Of a DNA stretch of 64,000 nt, positions 1-12,365 are shown piece after piece. Within the stretch, counting starts at the first letter, position 1, and each line of letters begins with the position of its first letter. The notes under the pieces were generated by a model. That model was not told where the DNA came from, did not search any database, and saw nothing but the letters and a program-made list of their open reading frames with translations. The translations under genes were made by a program, and so were the position numbers. Source of the DNA: Poa pratensis (lineage: Eukaryota; Streptophyta; Magnoliopsida; Poales; Poaceae); assembly GCA_947311845.1 (NCBI GenBank), contig CAMZMU010000089.1, forward strand, positions 18,795,491-18,859,490. The letters run 5' to 3'.

Positions 1-111
1 GTGTTCTCAATGTTGTTTCTTCTCAAAATTTACCTGACAAGTTGACATCCCCTCTGTTCGGGTATGCTAACATAGTCATTTGTATTTTGATTGGCTGGTA
101 ATTATGATCAG

Positions 112-3100
112 TATGGAAAGGAGGCACTGCAGCTATCAGAACTAGCACTCAAACAAGCAAGACCACAGAATGAGTTCTTCTGTAAGACACTGACTGCAAG
201 TGATACAAGTACGCATGGAGGCTTCTCTGTGCCTCGCCGATCTGCAGAGAGATATTTCCACCTCTTGTATGTAAAGCTTTTGGAGTCCAAACTAATTTAG
301 TTTATTCTCCGTATCCTTCATCCTTCCAATTAAATTATTCTTGCTTCGTGTTCTAGGACTTCTCGATGCAACCACCCGCGCAAGAGATACAAGCTAGGGA
401 TTTACATGATAATGTGTGGACATTCCGTCACATATATAGGGGTAAGAAATTTCAGCATTCTGGAAATAATACCTGCTGTAAATGGATCGTTTATATGTAA
501 ACATTGAGTTTATAGTTGTCGCTCAGTATTGAACATGGTTCAGTTGTATATACTCACAAGTAGTAACCGTTTGCACATAGTAGTCCATGTGTGATTGTCG
601 AATTAAGGTTTGATGTGAAATTTTGTGTATGCCTTTGCATTATGTCCACAAAAGTATTTAGCCATAATTTTGTTTTGTCTTGAGCAGGTCAGCCAAAACG
701 ACATCTGCTTACAACAGGCTGGAGTCTCTTTGTGAGCGGCAAGAGGTTATTTGCCGGAGATTCTGTCATTTTTGTAAGGTAGAAAGCACATCTTCAATAT
801 CTTTGAAGTTTGAACTAAAGAAATGTATTAGAGATGCTAGTTTGTCATTATTTATGCCCGGAAAATTTCCCCTGCTCATTGCTCATGGTAAATTAACAGC
901 GACTGTTCCTTGTTTGTTTTTCAATATATTTTGTAGGGACGAAAGGCATCAACTTCTACTTGGAATCAGGCGTGCTAACCGACAACCGACTAACATATCA
1001 TCATCTGTCCTTTCAAGTGACAGCATGCATATAGGGATTCTTGCTGCAGCAGCCCATGCTGCTGCCAACAATAGCCCATTTACCATATTTTATAACCCTA
1101 GGTCAGTTCATGGAGTATTGTTTAACTCTATTTGTGTGAATCATAATGGATTTTTGAAATCTAACCATGACATCCAAACTTTGTATTTTCAGAGCCAGCC
1201 CTACTGAATTTGTTATCCCGTTCGCTAAGTATCAGAAGGCTGTCTATAGTAATCAATTATCTTTAGGAATGCGCTTCCGCATGATGTTTGAAACTGAGGA
1301 ATTAGGAACGAGAAGGTATTTATTGCTCACTTTCATTTTCTATCTCGAGTTACTGGCTACTTAATTATGTGACTAGCTTAGTGGTTTGTTGATACTTCTA
1401 TGGAATGAGAAGGCTATTTAGTTCTTCCAGTTTTCAAATTGTTTGTTCCTGATGTATGTTAGCATCATGCAGGTACATGGGCACAATAACTGGTATAAAT
1501 GATTTAGATCCTGTAAGATGGAAAAACTCTCAGTGGCGCAACTTACAGGTCGATTCCCCAGTTAGATTTGGCAGCAACGTGCTATGTTATTTACCCCTTT
1601 CTGCTGCTGATACCAAGTCTTCTCATTGCTCAACAGGTTGGCTGGGATGAGTCTGCAGCAGGTGAAAGGCGGAACAGGGTTTCAATCTGGGAGATTGAAC
1701 CAGTAGCTGCTCCATTTTTCATATGCCCTCCACCGTTTTTTGGTGCAAAGCGTTCCAGACAATTAGGTAGGACTACTTCAATGCCACCGGGATGTCAATC
1801 CTTAAACTACATTACATTGTAACTGTACAATTGGAAGTAGGCCTGCACCAGGGTGGTTGCATAGCACATATATTATATAGTATATACAAGTATGTCGATG
1901 ATATGTTCATGTAGATCCCTAATTTGAAGATAGTACTTTATGCATATGTTGTTTGCAAAGAATACCATTACTTTCGTTTAAATGATTTGATCTTTAGAGA
2001 CGCGAGTAGCCCGGAGTTTCATGATCCTCACAACAAATGGTGTTTGGGCTTTAAAGAATCTATCATAAACCATACTTTCATACACCAAGCAATAATAGAC
2101 AAGTCGACAGTTATATTGGAGTCGGAATGTTTCTGGATAATCTTTTCCCTCTAATAGCTTAGGTGATTATGGACTTGCCTGAATTTAAGGTGCATCCGAA
2201 TTTTGTAAATTCTGATTTGGAAGTGTTTACTACACTGGTTTTATGCATGCTTATATATTGATCCCAGTTATATACTTGCAGATGACGAGTCCTCAGAAAT
2301 GGAGAATCTCTTAAAGAGGGCTATGCCTTGGCTGGGTGAGGAGATATGCATAAAGGACCCTCAGACGCAGAATACCGTAATGCCTGGTCTGAGCTTGGTT
2401 CAGTGGATGAACATGAATATGCAGCAGAGCTCGTCATTTGCAAATACAGCTATGCAGTCCGAGTATTTGCGGTCAATAACCAACCCCAGCATGCAAAACA
2501 TTGGTTCTGCTGATCTCTCAAGGCAGTTGGCTCTGCAGAACCAGCTTCTGCAACAGAATAACATGCAGTTCAATACTCCCAAACTTTCTCAGCATATGCA
2601 GGCGAACAATGATTTCTCGAAAGCAGCCCTTCCATTGAATCAGCTTGGCGTGAGCACCAAATCACAAGAACAAACTCAAGATGCTAGCAACCTTCAGAGG
2701 CAACAGTCCATGAACTTTGCACTTCCTTTGAGCCAAGCTCAAACCAGTCTTGCCCAAGCTCAGGTCCTTGCACAGAATCAGATACAACAGCCACATATAT
2801 CCCAAAATCAGTTGCCAGCCGTCAGTCAGCCTCTCCTGTCCCATCAGCAACAACAAGAACAAGAACAACATCATCAACAACAACAGCAGCAGCAGTTGCA
2901 ACAACAGCAGCAGCAGTTACAACAACAGCAGCAGCACCAGCAAAAATTTCTACAGCAGCAGCAGCTTTTACTTCAGCAACAGCAGTTACAACAACAGCAA
3001 CAGCAGCAACTCAATAAGATGCCTGCACAGCTACCAAATCTGTCTAATCAACAGCTGCAACTATCGGATCAGCAGCTTCAGTTGCAACTCCTGCAAAAAC

Positions 3101-5387
3101 TACAGCAACAGCAGCAGTCATTCCTGTCCCAGCCTGGAGTTACCCTTGCACAACTACCTCTGATCCAAGAACAGCAAAAGTTAATCATGGATATGCAACA
3201 GCAGCTGTCAAACTCTCATTCACTTCCCCAACAACAGATGATGCCTCAACAAAGCACAAAAATTCCATCACAGGCAGCACAAGTGCCACCACCCATGCAG
3301 CCAGATGCAGCACAACAGAAGCTTCCACAGAAGCAAGCTGTGCCCGCAGATACCTTAGAAGCTAACGTTCGCCCGACCACACCACTGAAATTCAGTTCAG
3401 CAAACGGAAGTCCTTTGAGGATGCCTGGTGCTACACATTCTGTAGTTACGGAAGAAATCCCTTCTTGCTCAACATCCCCTTCCACTGCAAATGGTAATCA
3501 TCTTCTACAACCAGTCGCCGGTAGGGACCAATATTGCAGCATGATCAACACCGACAAGGCACCTCACTCAACTGCCCCTATGTCAGTTCCAAGCTCCCTT
3601 GATGTTGTCACAGGAACTCCAAGAATGACAAAGGAAATTTCAAAATTGAATTCCAATGTAAAGCAAAGTATGATGGCTTCAAAACTACCGAGTGCAGGAG
3701 CTAGTCCCCAAAATTTTATGAACAACGCACCCCCAACAGACTATCTAGAAACAGCTTCGTCAGCAACTTCAGTATGGCTTTCCCAAGCTGATGGTCTTCT
3801 GCATCAAAATTTCCCCATCTCTAACTTTAGTCAGCAGCAGCTGTTCAAAGATGCACCTCCAGATACTGAAATTCAAGCTGAAGTTCCAAGTAATCATGCA
3901 TTGTTTGGAATTAGCAATGATGGTCATGTGGGCTTCCCTTTGGGAACTGATGATTTCCTGACGAATGGAATTGATGCTGTCAAGTTTCAAAATCATCTCT
4001 CTACAGACATTGATAACAACTACAGAATACCAAAAGATGCCCAGCAAGAGATATCATCCTCCATGGTTTCACAGTCATTTGGTGCGTCAGACATGGCATT
4101 TAATTCAATTGACTCTGGAATCAATGATGGCGCCTTCTTGAACAGAAGTTCTTGGCCCCCGGCTCCCCCGGTAAAGAGGATGAGGACGTTCACGAAGGTT
4201 AGAGCTTTTTCCCTTCTCTTTCACCTGAAATTTGGATGCTACTTTCAATGTATTATCATTTTAATATTCAGTATGGTTCTCCTATGAAGTAAAAGGAAGC
4301 ATATTTTCACTACCATGCTAACATAGTTGGAAGATGAAACACCGAACTATAAACGAAAGGATCAATACCCCTTGACTATGTTCTAAAAGTGTTAGGGGAA
4401 TACACGAGGAACTTGAATTGCATAACTTGTCCTCCTCTTATGTGAAAACTATTCTGAATATGGAGTAGAAGGCTTGAAATTTTTGCTCACTTAACCAAGG
4501 TACAGTCAGGGTGTAATATCTACCTATTGTCATGTATGGAACATAATGATTATGTTCACATTTAATTTGTGTATGCATGAGATGCTCAATAAGGTCTGAA
4601 ACTTTTGAAATTCTAACAGAAGCAAAAAAAAAAAGGCGTGCACTGGTGCGCTTATTCTTCTTCCTAGTAGCAGTATATGTTGCCGTGGCTTGATCAGGCT
4701 GGCGCAAGTCTACACTCAATCATTTGTTTCTTTTTGATATTGATAAGTACCTTTTCTGCTGCATCTTTGCCTAACCAAACTGTCTCTGTAGGTGTATAAA
4801 CGTGGAGCTGTGGGCCGATCTATTGACATTAGTCAGTACGCTGGATATGATGAATTAAAGCATGCTCTGGCTCGAATGTTTAGCATAGAGGGCCAACTCG
4901 AGGAACGACAGAGGATTGGCTGGAAGCTTGTCTATAGAGATCATGAAGATGACATCCTACTTCTTGGTGATGATCCTTGGGAGTAAGTTCATATGTCTTC
5001 CATTTATGCTTGTGTAAACTTTTCACTCTAAAATAATATACTTGTCAATATTGTAAAATACTAAATATTTAAGTGATAGTGACATTATTAAATATGGCCG
5101 ACTAGAATGTTGAATAAACGAAAAAATGCTAATGTGGATTGCACATATTTTGTGCTAATTGTGGTTGTTAATGTTGGCTGTACAGGGAGTTTGTCAACTG
5201 CGTGAAGTGCATTAGGATCCTTTCGCCCCAAGAAGTGCAACAGATGAGCTTGGATGGCGATCTGGGCGCCAGCGTTCTCCCGAACCAGGCTTGCAGCAGC
5301 TCAGATGGCGGAGGGAATGCTTGGAGGGCTCGCTGTGACCAGAACTCAGGCAACCCTTCCACCGGCTCGTATGACCAATTTGAGTGA
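112..5387 (+). CDS. ARF: Auxin response factor, ARF7/ARF19 clade (5' end outside window)
   Basis: Transcriptional activator that binds auxin response elements and pairs with Aux/IAA repressors in the nucleus. Exons read as 112-266, 357-441, 688-778, 937-1101, 1193-1315, 1473-1548, 1637-1766, 2282-4197, 4792-4982 and 5186-5387, all GT-AG with matching phases except the first. The B3 domain ([20 protein letters not shown], then [11 protein letters not shown]) is followed by the ARF domain, a glutamine-rich activation region (exon 2282-4197, long CAG/CAA runs) and a C-terminal PB1 domain ([21 protein letters not shown]). The PB1 wording IGWKLVY and the long Q-rich region place it with ARF7/19 rather than ARF6/8. 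Exon 112-266 is one base short of the expected phase: family AEKIFPPL reads AERYFHLL because an AAG codon near 247 has lost an A. Using the donor at 271 instead of 267 would restore frame. Bases 1-111 are upstream intron. Confidence 0.93.
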
Positions 5388-6421
5388 CCTATTCTACTGG
5401 TCTAGACACACCGCACCGCCACTCGAGATGACCGGCAACAGCTGTGCGGCGCCAGGATGTTGTAGATGCGGCGCCAGCTTACATCCGGGGAGCGCAAGCA
5501 GCTCATCGGATTATTAGTGTTCTGTTTATATGTGTAGTTCTTACAAGAAAGGAAGTAGGCATTGGTAAATGAAGCTTACCTAGAGTTGAGAGGGTTAGGT
5601 GAAAGATGCTGTACTATTGGGAAGGCATATCTGTAGTAACCTGATGCTCCGTCTCTTTTGAGGCCATTTTTAAGATCTTCATGAATCCCAAGTTGGTTGC
5701 TGGGAAAGTAATTTTCTATCTTGCAACTCATCGATTGTTGAACACAACAAACAAAACCCAACCTAATACAGCAAAAGCACTATGTAAGCAATAAAGTTGA
5801 TACATTACTGAGGAATGATCACTTAAATCACTGATTTGCAGGGTAAAAGAAAAATCACTGATAAGCAGCACCTTCAGGATTTCGTTGATTGACTGACGTT
5901 TCTGATAAATAACTTGTGAGAATATGAGAGCATTTCTTTGGTCAATTGCAATGTTAGAAAACTACTGATGTTTTTTTCTCTGGCATCTATAGGAATATAG
6001 GATAGCCTCCGGCTTTGATCCAATAGTGCTAGGGAAGTTGGCCTGTTACTTAACTGTAGTAGGCCAACAGTCAGCAGAAGCCTTGTGAGCACAGCTCTCA
6101 ACATGAAGAGAAACAATGGAAAAACAACCAGCCAGACCAACCAATTGTAATATGGTTTCGTTTCAGTTGTAAAATCATGCTAAAATTTCATGCATTGATA
6201 TCTCATCACAAGTCTCACAGCTAATATTTAATTCTGATATGAATTACTACTTGATCATCAGGGGTTTGACATACAGGATATTTCGATTTTGTTTTGCTGA
6301 CAGGTGATCCTATAAAGACCTTATTCACAAATCAAGGAGATCAGCTGTTTCTGAAAACAGTAATACAACACATGGACGAATCAGTTCTTCATGAAGAATG
6401 ATCTCTTCATGAAGAATGATC
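5388..6421. other. Convergent intergenic spacer / 3' UTRs
   Basis: Holds the 3' UTRs of the ARF (+) and the AIG2-like gene (-), which converge. No coding potential recognised. A short direct repeat, cttcatgaagaatgatc twice in a row, lies at about 6387-6420. Confidence 0.6.
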
Positions 6422-8873
6422 CTAGACCTCAATTGTCAATCCCGGTACTCGATTCAGGTTGTTCAAGCTCATGCATGAATGACTGGTAGGTCTCAACCCG
6501 GTCTTCGGTTCGGGCCGTTCGAGTCCTTGCACGAATCCAAGTGTCATCGTGAGGAAATCCTTCATGTGAAGCTTCTTCCATTCCTACAGAGAACAAATGA
6601 TGAATGTAACTATTGAGCAAGTCACAGTGAAAACAAATGGAAATCAAGTAGATTGAAGATTATGACAGATCAAATGCATCAATAGACTACAATGGCTACC
6701 CAGATGAAATGGTGTTAACATTTCATTTGAACGGCAAAATCATCCATGAGCTCATAATAAAGAGGTGTGGTTCAGCGTGACAGTCTTCAGCCATTATATA
6801 CTCGCCTAGTGGTCATAAATGAAATCTTATGTCCGTCTCATAACCTCGGGGAAATCTATCGACATTCATATTAATCAGATTAGTTCAGTGTACAGTGTCA
6901 CTTGAGAACACAATAAATATACCCATTCTAAGAATCAAGTGTGGGACTTAAACAACTAGACTAATGAGTTTAAGATCCCGTGGGTGTTGCGAATAGGGCC
7001 CTGATAGATGAACATGAAGTGAAAGACCCTCACCTCAAAATCCCATTCACCATAAAGATCTGGATCCTCTGCATCACTCCATACATAAGTGTCAGCAAGC
7101 ATTGTCTCGGAAGTATCCTGAAGGCCAAAGTTTCTTTCAGCAAAACTATCTAAACCACAAGTTAGCAGCTTCAAATAGTTCCTAATAAGAGCAAAGCCAT
7201 GAGCAATGGGTCACTTCAGCTGGATACAACTTACAGTCAGTGATATCTGTACGCTTCTCCTTATGTACTCAAAATCTTCAAATGCGTCCAGGACAATGAG
7301 TTCTGCATCAGAAATACCCATGATAACCTGCAGAGCAGTAAGCATAAGTAGAGGAAGAATGCAACTGAGGCTCAAAGCTGAATGATTAGCCTCATTGCAG
7401 AAAGAGGATTTTTTTTTTTGCACGTAACAACAGAGGCGAAGTGATAAAGTGACTCCACCAAAACAAATACACAAACTTCAACAATTATATGGTTTAAAAA
7501 TTGTGCTAGCTCCAAAAGACGGTAACAAGAGTAATTATTGGATTGCACAAAATTAGACCTGAAGACCTGTCTGAGCAGAGCAACCTTTAAGAAACAGTAG
7601 CTGGTTTTGGACCCAAACTCCCAAAAACCTTATTGACTTTTTTTTAGATAAAAGGCACATAGTGCCCAGCTTTAAATTAATAAAGCCAACCTTATTGACT
7701 TTACAGCATTGACTTGTAACTAAAACTCCAGCACTTCGATATTCTGGGGTGAAAAAACAGAGAAACCACATAATGTACAACCAGAGAGAAACTATGATAT
7801 AATCACATGTTATGACAGCAGTGGAACCAAGGGAACAGAACACAACCAACTGAGAAAATTTTAGACGCACCAACAAAAAGGACAAAGTTGAACAGCTAAG
7901 TCTTGTATAGCAGTTAACAAACCTTCCCAGCTACTTTCTTGCTTTCAACAGGTAGGATTGCTGGATAAATACGGTCCTTGACGTTAAATCTGTGGCTGCA
8001 GAGAATGGAGTGTGATGTCAAAACTTGAGTTGCAACTTGCAAGTAAATCAATATAATTGGAGAAGGGGCGTAGCAGAAATAATAACTCTAATTCAAGAGT
8101 CAGCATTACAAGAACCAACATAACAGACCATTATTTGCATGCATCAATTCTTTAAGGTGCTATTTGACGAGTAGAATTCAAGAAACCCTATCAGTTTCAT
8201 AATATAGAGAGAAACATGATACTGCGGTAACACACCGACCAGTTAGGATTACGCTGAAACACTGAAGATGCAACTCACAAGTCACAACTTCAGAATGATG
8301 TTTTGTTGCAAAACAGGCCTGATAACAGTGTCCCGGTAGGCGTTGAATTCACCATTAAATTGATGGACAAGTTCAGTGCCCAATGTTGAAGAGCCAGAGA
8401 GCTCCATTTATCAATTTGCACTGTTCTTGTGCATTTTGACACATATATCACTTTGCGCTCTGAATTCTAATCATTATTGATTGAATCAAGAATTCTAATC
8501 ATTACAGTGTTCGTTTTCATCCTAAAGCTCCTTCTACCTAAAGATTCTTCACTCCGTCTCCCATACGCGGCCCAAAATTCTCCAGTTAATCGCATGCAGC
8601 AGATAATTAAAAAACATAATCTAGTCACCGAGCACCGCGATTCCGCGAACAAAAGCGACGGCTAGAGAGGAATAATCTGCGGGGTGAAAGGATCGGGAAC
8701 GAAGAGAAGAAGGAGAAAGGGTTGCGCGCGTACTAGTCGGTGAGGAGCGCCGGGGAGGAGGCCGGGACGCGGTGGAGGATGGCGCTGACCACCTCCTCCG
8801 CCATCAGGCTTCCGTAGACGAACACGCTGTGCGCCCCGGCCGAAGCGGTGGCGGCAGGAGTCGTCGCCGCCAT
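6422..8873 (-). CDS. AIG2-like protein (gamma-glutamylcyclotransferase fold)
   Basis: Five exons on the minus strand (8734-8873, 7923-7995, 7235-7327, 7034-7117, 6422-6583), all with GT-AG borders and consistent phases, give a 183-residue protein, the usual size for plant AIG2-like proteins. The glycine-rich substrate loop VFVYGSL is at residues 17-23, followed by RIYPAILPVESKKVAGK and IVLDAFEDFEY; Glu88 in this segment is the likely catalytic residue by analogy with gamma-glutamylcyclotransferases. The core ends LADTYVW...DPDLYGEWDFE. Family members are cytosolic; the exact substrate of this plant subfamily is not settled, and avirulence-induced expression gave the name. The start has a Kozak-like GCCGCCATGGCG context. 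The last exon is odd: its end carries a second, out-of-frame copy of the LEQPESKTG-type tail (see findings), so the C-terminus is longer and different from relatives. Confidence 0.9.
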
Positions 8874-9275
8874 GGCGTCAGGAGCGTGGGAGTAGGAAGA
8901 GGGGTTGTCCGGTGCCAGTCACTGACACTTGCGTGGCGGCGAGCGGCACGCGACCGAGGTGTGGCGTGCGGTGTGAGCTAGGCGGCCGTCCAGTCCAGCG
9001 AGCGAGCCTCGGCGGCGGGCAACCAGGACCAGGGTGCAGAGTGTCTGGGCCAGCTTTTTCGTTTTTTTTTTTGCTAGATGGCAGATGGCTCGAGTCACTG
9101 CGTGGAACAATAGAGACTGGGAGCCCAGATGGAGTGTTCTGCACCATGTACTTTTAGAGGCATTTGCACCTTCCATAGTTCCATAATCCGACCATTGTAC
9201 ACGCCTGGGTTATAGATACCATAATATAAGGATTTAGAAGTATAAACGCCATTTTTTGCAAGCGTCTAGTACCCC
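8874..9275. other. Promoter side of the AIG2-like gene
   Basis: GC-rich leader directly upstream of the minus-strand ATG at 8873, then a transition to ordinary sequence near 9180. No separate gene is supported. Confidence 0.5.
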
Positions 9276-10311
9276 ACATCTGGTTCCTCACAAGGGTTGG
9301 TTGCGAAAGCCGGTTCCTCTTTCCCCTCTCCTGCTACAGTAGACCGAGAGAGGCAAAAAGAGGGCGACTCGAAGGTTCGAGGTCTCGCCGGCGGATTCGC
9401 CGCTCCCCTTCTCCTCCAGTGGCCGCTCCGGCGCCGCGAGGAAGAGGGGAGCTCTGGATTCGACCGTGCATGTATATAGTCCTAGTAGTCTAGATCTTCC
9501 CGGTGGCGGCGGTGGGGTGGTGCCGGCGTCGCGGTTGTGGAATAAAGGTGCGGTTGCTCTTCTTCCACCTCGGCAACGTCCTCCTGGGCGAGGCTGTCGA
9601 GCAGCTGCTGGTTCGTGCTCGCGGATTGGCGGATCCAGCGGGTCTAGGTGGCCTGGGCATGATGGTCGCGGCGGAGGTGATGTTGTGCCCATGGGTTTTT
9701 GGTCCCCCGTCTCCGTCTTCGCGGCGGTGAGATGGCCTCCGGCCTCACTGTGGAGTTGCTGGGGGTGGTCTTGGAGTTGGAGATGCTGGCGCGTGCTCCC
9801 GTCTTCCCCGGCCGGCCGTGGTGGCGAGGGGGGAAGCTTCGGTGCCTGCGTTCTGCGTCTTCTTGGCTGGCCTTCCAGGAATGGTGGAGTGGGAGTTGCT
9901 GCTGAGGTGGTCGATCGTGTGGTTTGCGGTGGTGGGATCTGGCTGTTCTCGGCTAGATCGGAAGCGGTTCGAGCTTGGCGTGCGTCGTCGGCCGATGATC
10001 TTTCAGTACGACTCAGATCCAGTTCTACGGGATTGGTGGTTACTGCGGCTCGTAAAAGCCTTCTGGCTAGGAGTTCCTCCGCTTCCAGGATTCGTCATCG
10101 ACGGCGTCTTCTTCGCGGGCGTCCGCGCTGGTGGAGTTCCGGGTCGATGGCGTGAGGTTGAAGATGATGATGGCCCTCAGGATTTTCTCCTCCAGTATCT
10201 GTTCCTCGTGTTTAGGTTGATCTTGTATTTGTTCGTGTTAATGGTTTGTATCCTTGCTACTATATGAATACAAGTTTTTACCTTTCAAAAAAAAAACATC
10301 TGGTTCCTCAC
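9276..10311 (+). mobile_element. Poly(A) retroposon with 16-bp target-site duplication
   Basis: The inserted unit 9292-10295 (about 1.0 kb) ends in a run of A and is flanked by exact copies of ACATCTGGTTCCTCAC at 9276-9291 and 10296-10311, the signature of target-primed reverse transcription. The body is GC-rich at the 5' side and AT-rich at the 3' side. It has long open frames in several registers, none with a recognised domain. It is a non-autonomous LINE-type element or a retroposed transcript; I do not recognise the family. Confidence 0.85.
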
Positions 10312-10327
10312 CAAGCTCTTTATTTTC

Positions 10328-10413
10328 TACTCCCTCCGTTCCAAATTAATTGACGCAGATTTAGAACAAAGTTGTACTAAAACTGCGTCAATTAATTTGG
10401 AACGGAAGGAGTA
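10328..10413. mobile_element. Stowaway-type MITE
   Basis: 82-bp element 10330-10411 with terminal inverted repeats CTCCCTCCGTTCC / GGAACGGAAGGAG and inner palindrome AATTAATTGACGCAG, flanked by TA on both sides (10328-10329, 10412-10413). This is the standard grass Stowaway (Tc1/mariner-derived) structure. Confidence 0.88.
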
Positions 10414-10416
10414 ACA

Positions 10417-11240
10417 TATTGGATAGATTCCTCCATTCAGCAACCTCACGAGGTCCAAACGTCCAAACGACTTCCGGAACCCCAAATTTAAACCTCCCAC
10501 GGTCAACATATTCCTCACCACTACATCTGGCTCGTCACAACAAGCATAAAGCAACGGGAAACATACCCTCAACTGCACTTGAACACACCACATGTCCTGC
10601 CAGAATTTTGCTTTTCTGCCATATCCCAAGTGATACGCCGTACCTCTTCGAACCCACTGTTTAATAGCATGGAGGCTCTTCCAAAGCTGAGATGCCCCGT
10701 GTGATCAAATTCAAAAAAACATCCCAAGACCAAGATATTTATTACTGGGAATCTGACAGCTCAGATCCTGATCTCCGCATTCCAGTTTAATGATCCATTT
10801 CGCAAGCAGTGCGATATTTCTAGTTCTGATCTCCGCAAACCCCATCCCCAAATTATTTTGGTCTACACAACCTATCCCACCTTACCATATGATATTTGTG
10901 TTCCCCTTTATCTTCCCAATAGTATTTGGCCATGGCCATATCACTTTTATGATGGATGCCTTCAGGCAAGAGATACACCCCCATTAACTATGTAGGAACA
11001 TTGCTAAGATATATTAAGCATGACAGAAAGCAGATTTGGAGGGTCCAACATATTCTGTCAAAAGCAGATGTTGCCTTCAAAAACTAAATCTGGATGATGG
11101 ACCTTGCAGCTGCATCTAGGTTTACCTCAAAATTTCCCAGAATCTCTCACATTCTACACTGTTTCCTACAGACTTCATGTAGAACCCTTGCAATTTAAAC
11201 AAGCATGTCTGACTTGGCCAACATAAGGATCAACAAAATT
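10417..11240 (-). pseudogene. LINE ORF2 reverse-transcriptase remnant
   Basis: Read on the minus strand in broken frames, the segment shows the C-terminal part of a plant LINE ORF2: a stretch with GVYLLPEGIHHK and KYHMVRWDRLCRPK (about 10,850-11,000), then LWKSLHAIKQWVRRGTAYHL and KAKFWQDMWCVQVQLRVCFP (about 10,540-10,680), matching the usual linker after the RT domain. Stops and frameshifts interrupt it, so it is dead. No poly(A) tail or target duplication was identified; its downstream edge abuts the MITE at 10411. Confidence 0.75.
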
Positions 11241-12150
11241 CATTGAACAACGGAAATTTCATGCTTGTTACTTTCCGTCAATACATACAGATTCACACCA
11301 TACACATACATGTAAACACAGGTTGCAGCGGCTTTGTACACAAAGATTATTAAGGATCGGCATAAGGATCAAACGAGAAATGCAGCATGAAAAAATCTAC
11401 ACGGGGAAAGAACATGTACTCAAACAAGTGGTGATAAAAATAAAAATATGGCATGTAGTAATATGCTTCACCACAACTTGCACAACTGGAATCAGTGTCC
11501 AGTACCTGGCATTTGGTTTTTCAGGAGGGCTCACATTTCATGAAACACCTCATCCGGCCTGAGCATGTAATTACTCTTCTTTTACTTCCCTCTGTCTAGC
11601 AGGGACAATCATAAGCTAATAACATTATCATATCATAATCATCACAACAAAACCAACAACGATATGTAAACCTAGCGCCACATAAACCAAATTTGGGTTG
11701 GGGCATAACAAAGGATGACAGGGACATAGCGAATCATGTTGGATTGGTCTCCAAAACTTAAATTGAACCCAAATTGTGCACAGAGGATAATACAAAAACA
11801 ACATAGCCGATGGAACTCAATCCACATAAGTACATAGTATTGCACGTTAATACACATATCCACAAGCGTAAATTTACTTAATAGAGCAACAAAGAAGGTT
11901 TAGCAGACAAAACGCTCCAAGCCTAATGGCCGATTGCTGGTGCAGATTTCATTGCAGCCGCTGTCGACCGATTCTTCTCCCGCGGCGAACCCAGCCGTGT
12001 AATCATCCTCCTAGGCGTTGGATACCTGGTACACGACGTGCGCTGACGACAGTGGCGGACCGTACTAGGGAACTGGCGGAGGAGGTGAGCTGGCGACGGG
12101 AGTTGGCAGTGGTTATGAGGCGGCCGACGCAGCAATTTTTTGGCGCGACT
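11241..12150. other. Intergenic, no gene recognised
   Basis: AT-rich spacer from the LINE remnant to the small ORF. It presumably includes the 3' UTR of the ORF at 12151-12303. Nothing else could be supported. Confidence 0.4.
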
Positions 12151-12303
12151 TTATAGAATCCAGCTGACAATGAAGAACGTCGCCAGGACGAGGCCTGCGC
12201 CCCCGAAGCTGGTGGCGGTCACCCCGAAGGCGTAGGTGGCGGCGATGGAGGGGCACACCCAGTAGACCTGCAACGCGAAGGGACCGGCGGTGGTATTCGA
12301 GCT
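12151..12303 (-). CDS. Small predicted membrane protein, 50 residues
   Basis: Single-exon minus-strand frame from ATG at 12303 to TAA at 12151. The product starts MSSNTTAGPFALQVYWVC and continues as two hydrophobic stretches (residues about 11-32 and 34-50), giving two short membrane spans and little else. Codon third positions are strongly G/C, unlike the flanking AT-rich DNA, and the upstream sequence holds a plant-type leader with AAACCCTAG, both of which favour a real coding exon. A hAT element has inserted 62 bp upstream of the ATG, inside the presumed leader. I do not recognise the family, so no function is assigned. It could also be the first exon of a larger gene. Confidence 0.5.
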   Translation of the reverse strand, partial: SSNTTAGPFALQVYWVCPSIAATYAFGVTATSFGGAGLVLATFFIVSWIL

Positions 12304-12365
12304 CATCGTGGTCACTAGGGAAGGGAGGGTGTGCGCTAGGGTTTGGGGTCGGGGTGGGGAGTGGT

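Noticed and set aside
2750..3163. Open frame rich in Ser/Asn overlapping the ARF exon
   Set aside because: It is the shifted reading of the CAG/CAA tract that encodes the ARF glutamine-rich region.
4688..4712. GATCAGGCTGGC, matching 12 bases of the miR167 target site of ARF6/8 genes
   Set aside because: It lies in the intron before the PB1 exons, the following bases do not match, and this gene belongs to the ARF7/19 clade, which miR167 does not target.
9297..10267. Several overlapping open frames of 75-229 residues, some Arg/Gly-rich
   Set aside because: They lie inside a poly(A) retroposon bounded by a 16-bp target duplication, overlap in different registers and show no domain.
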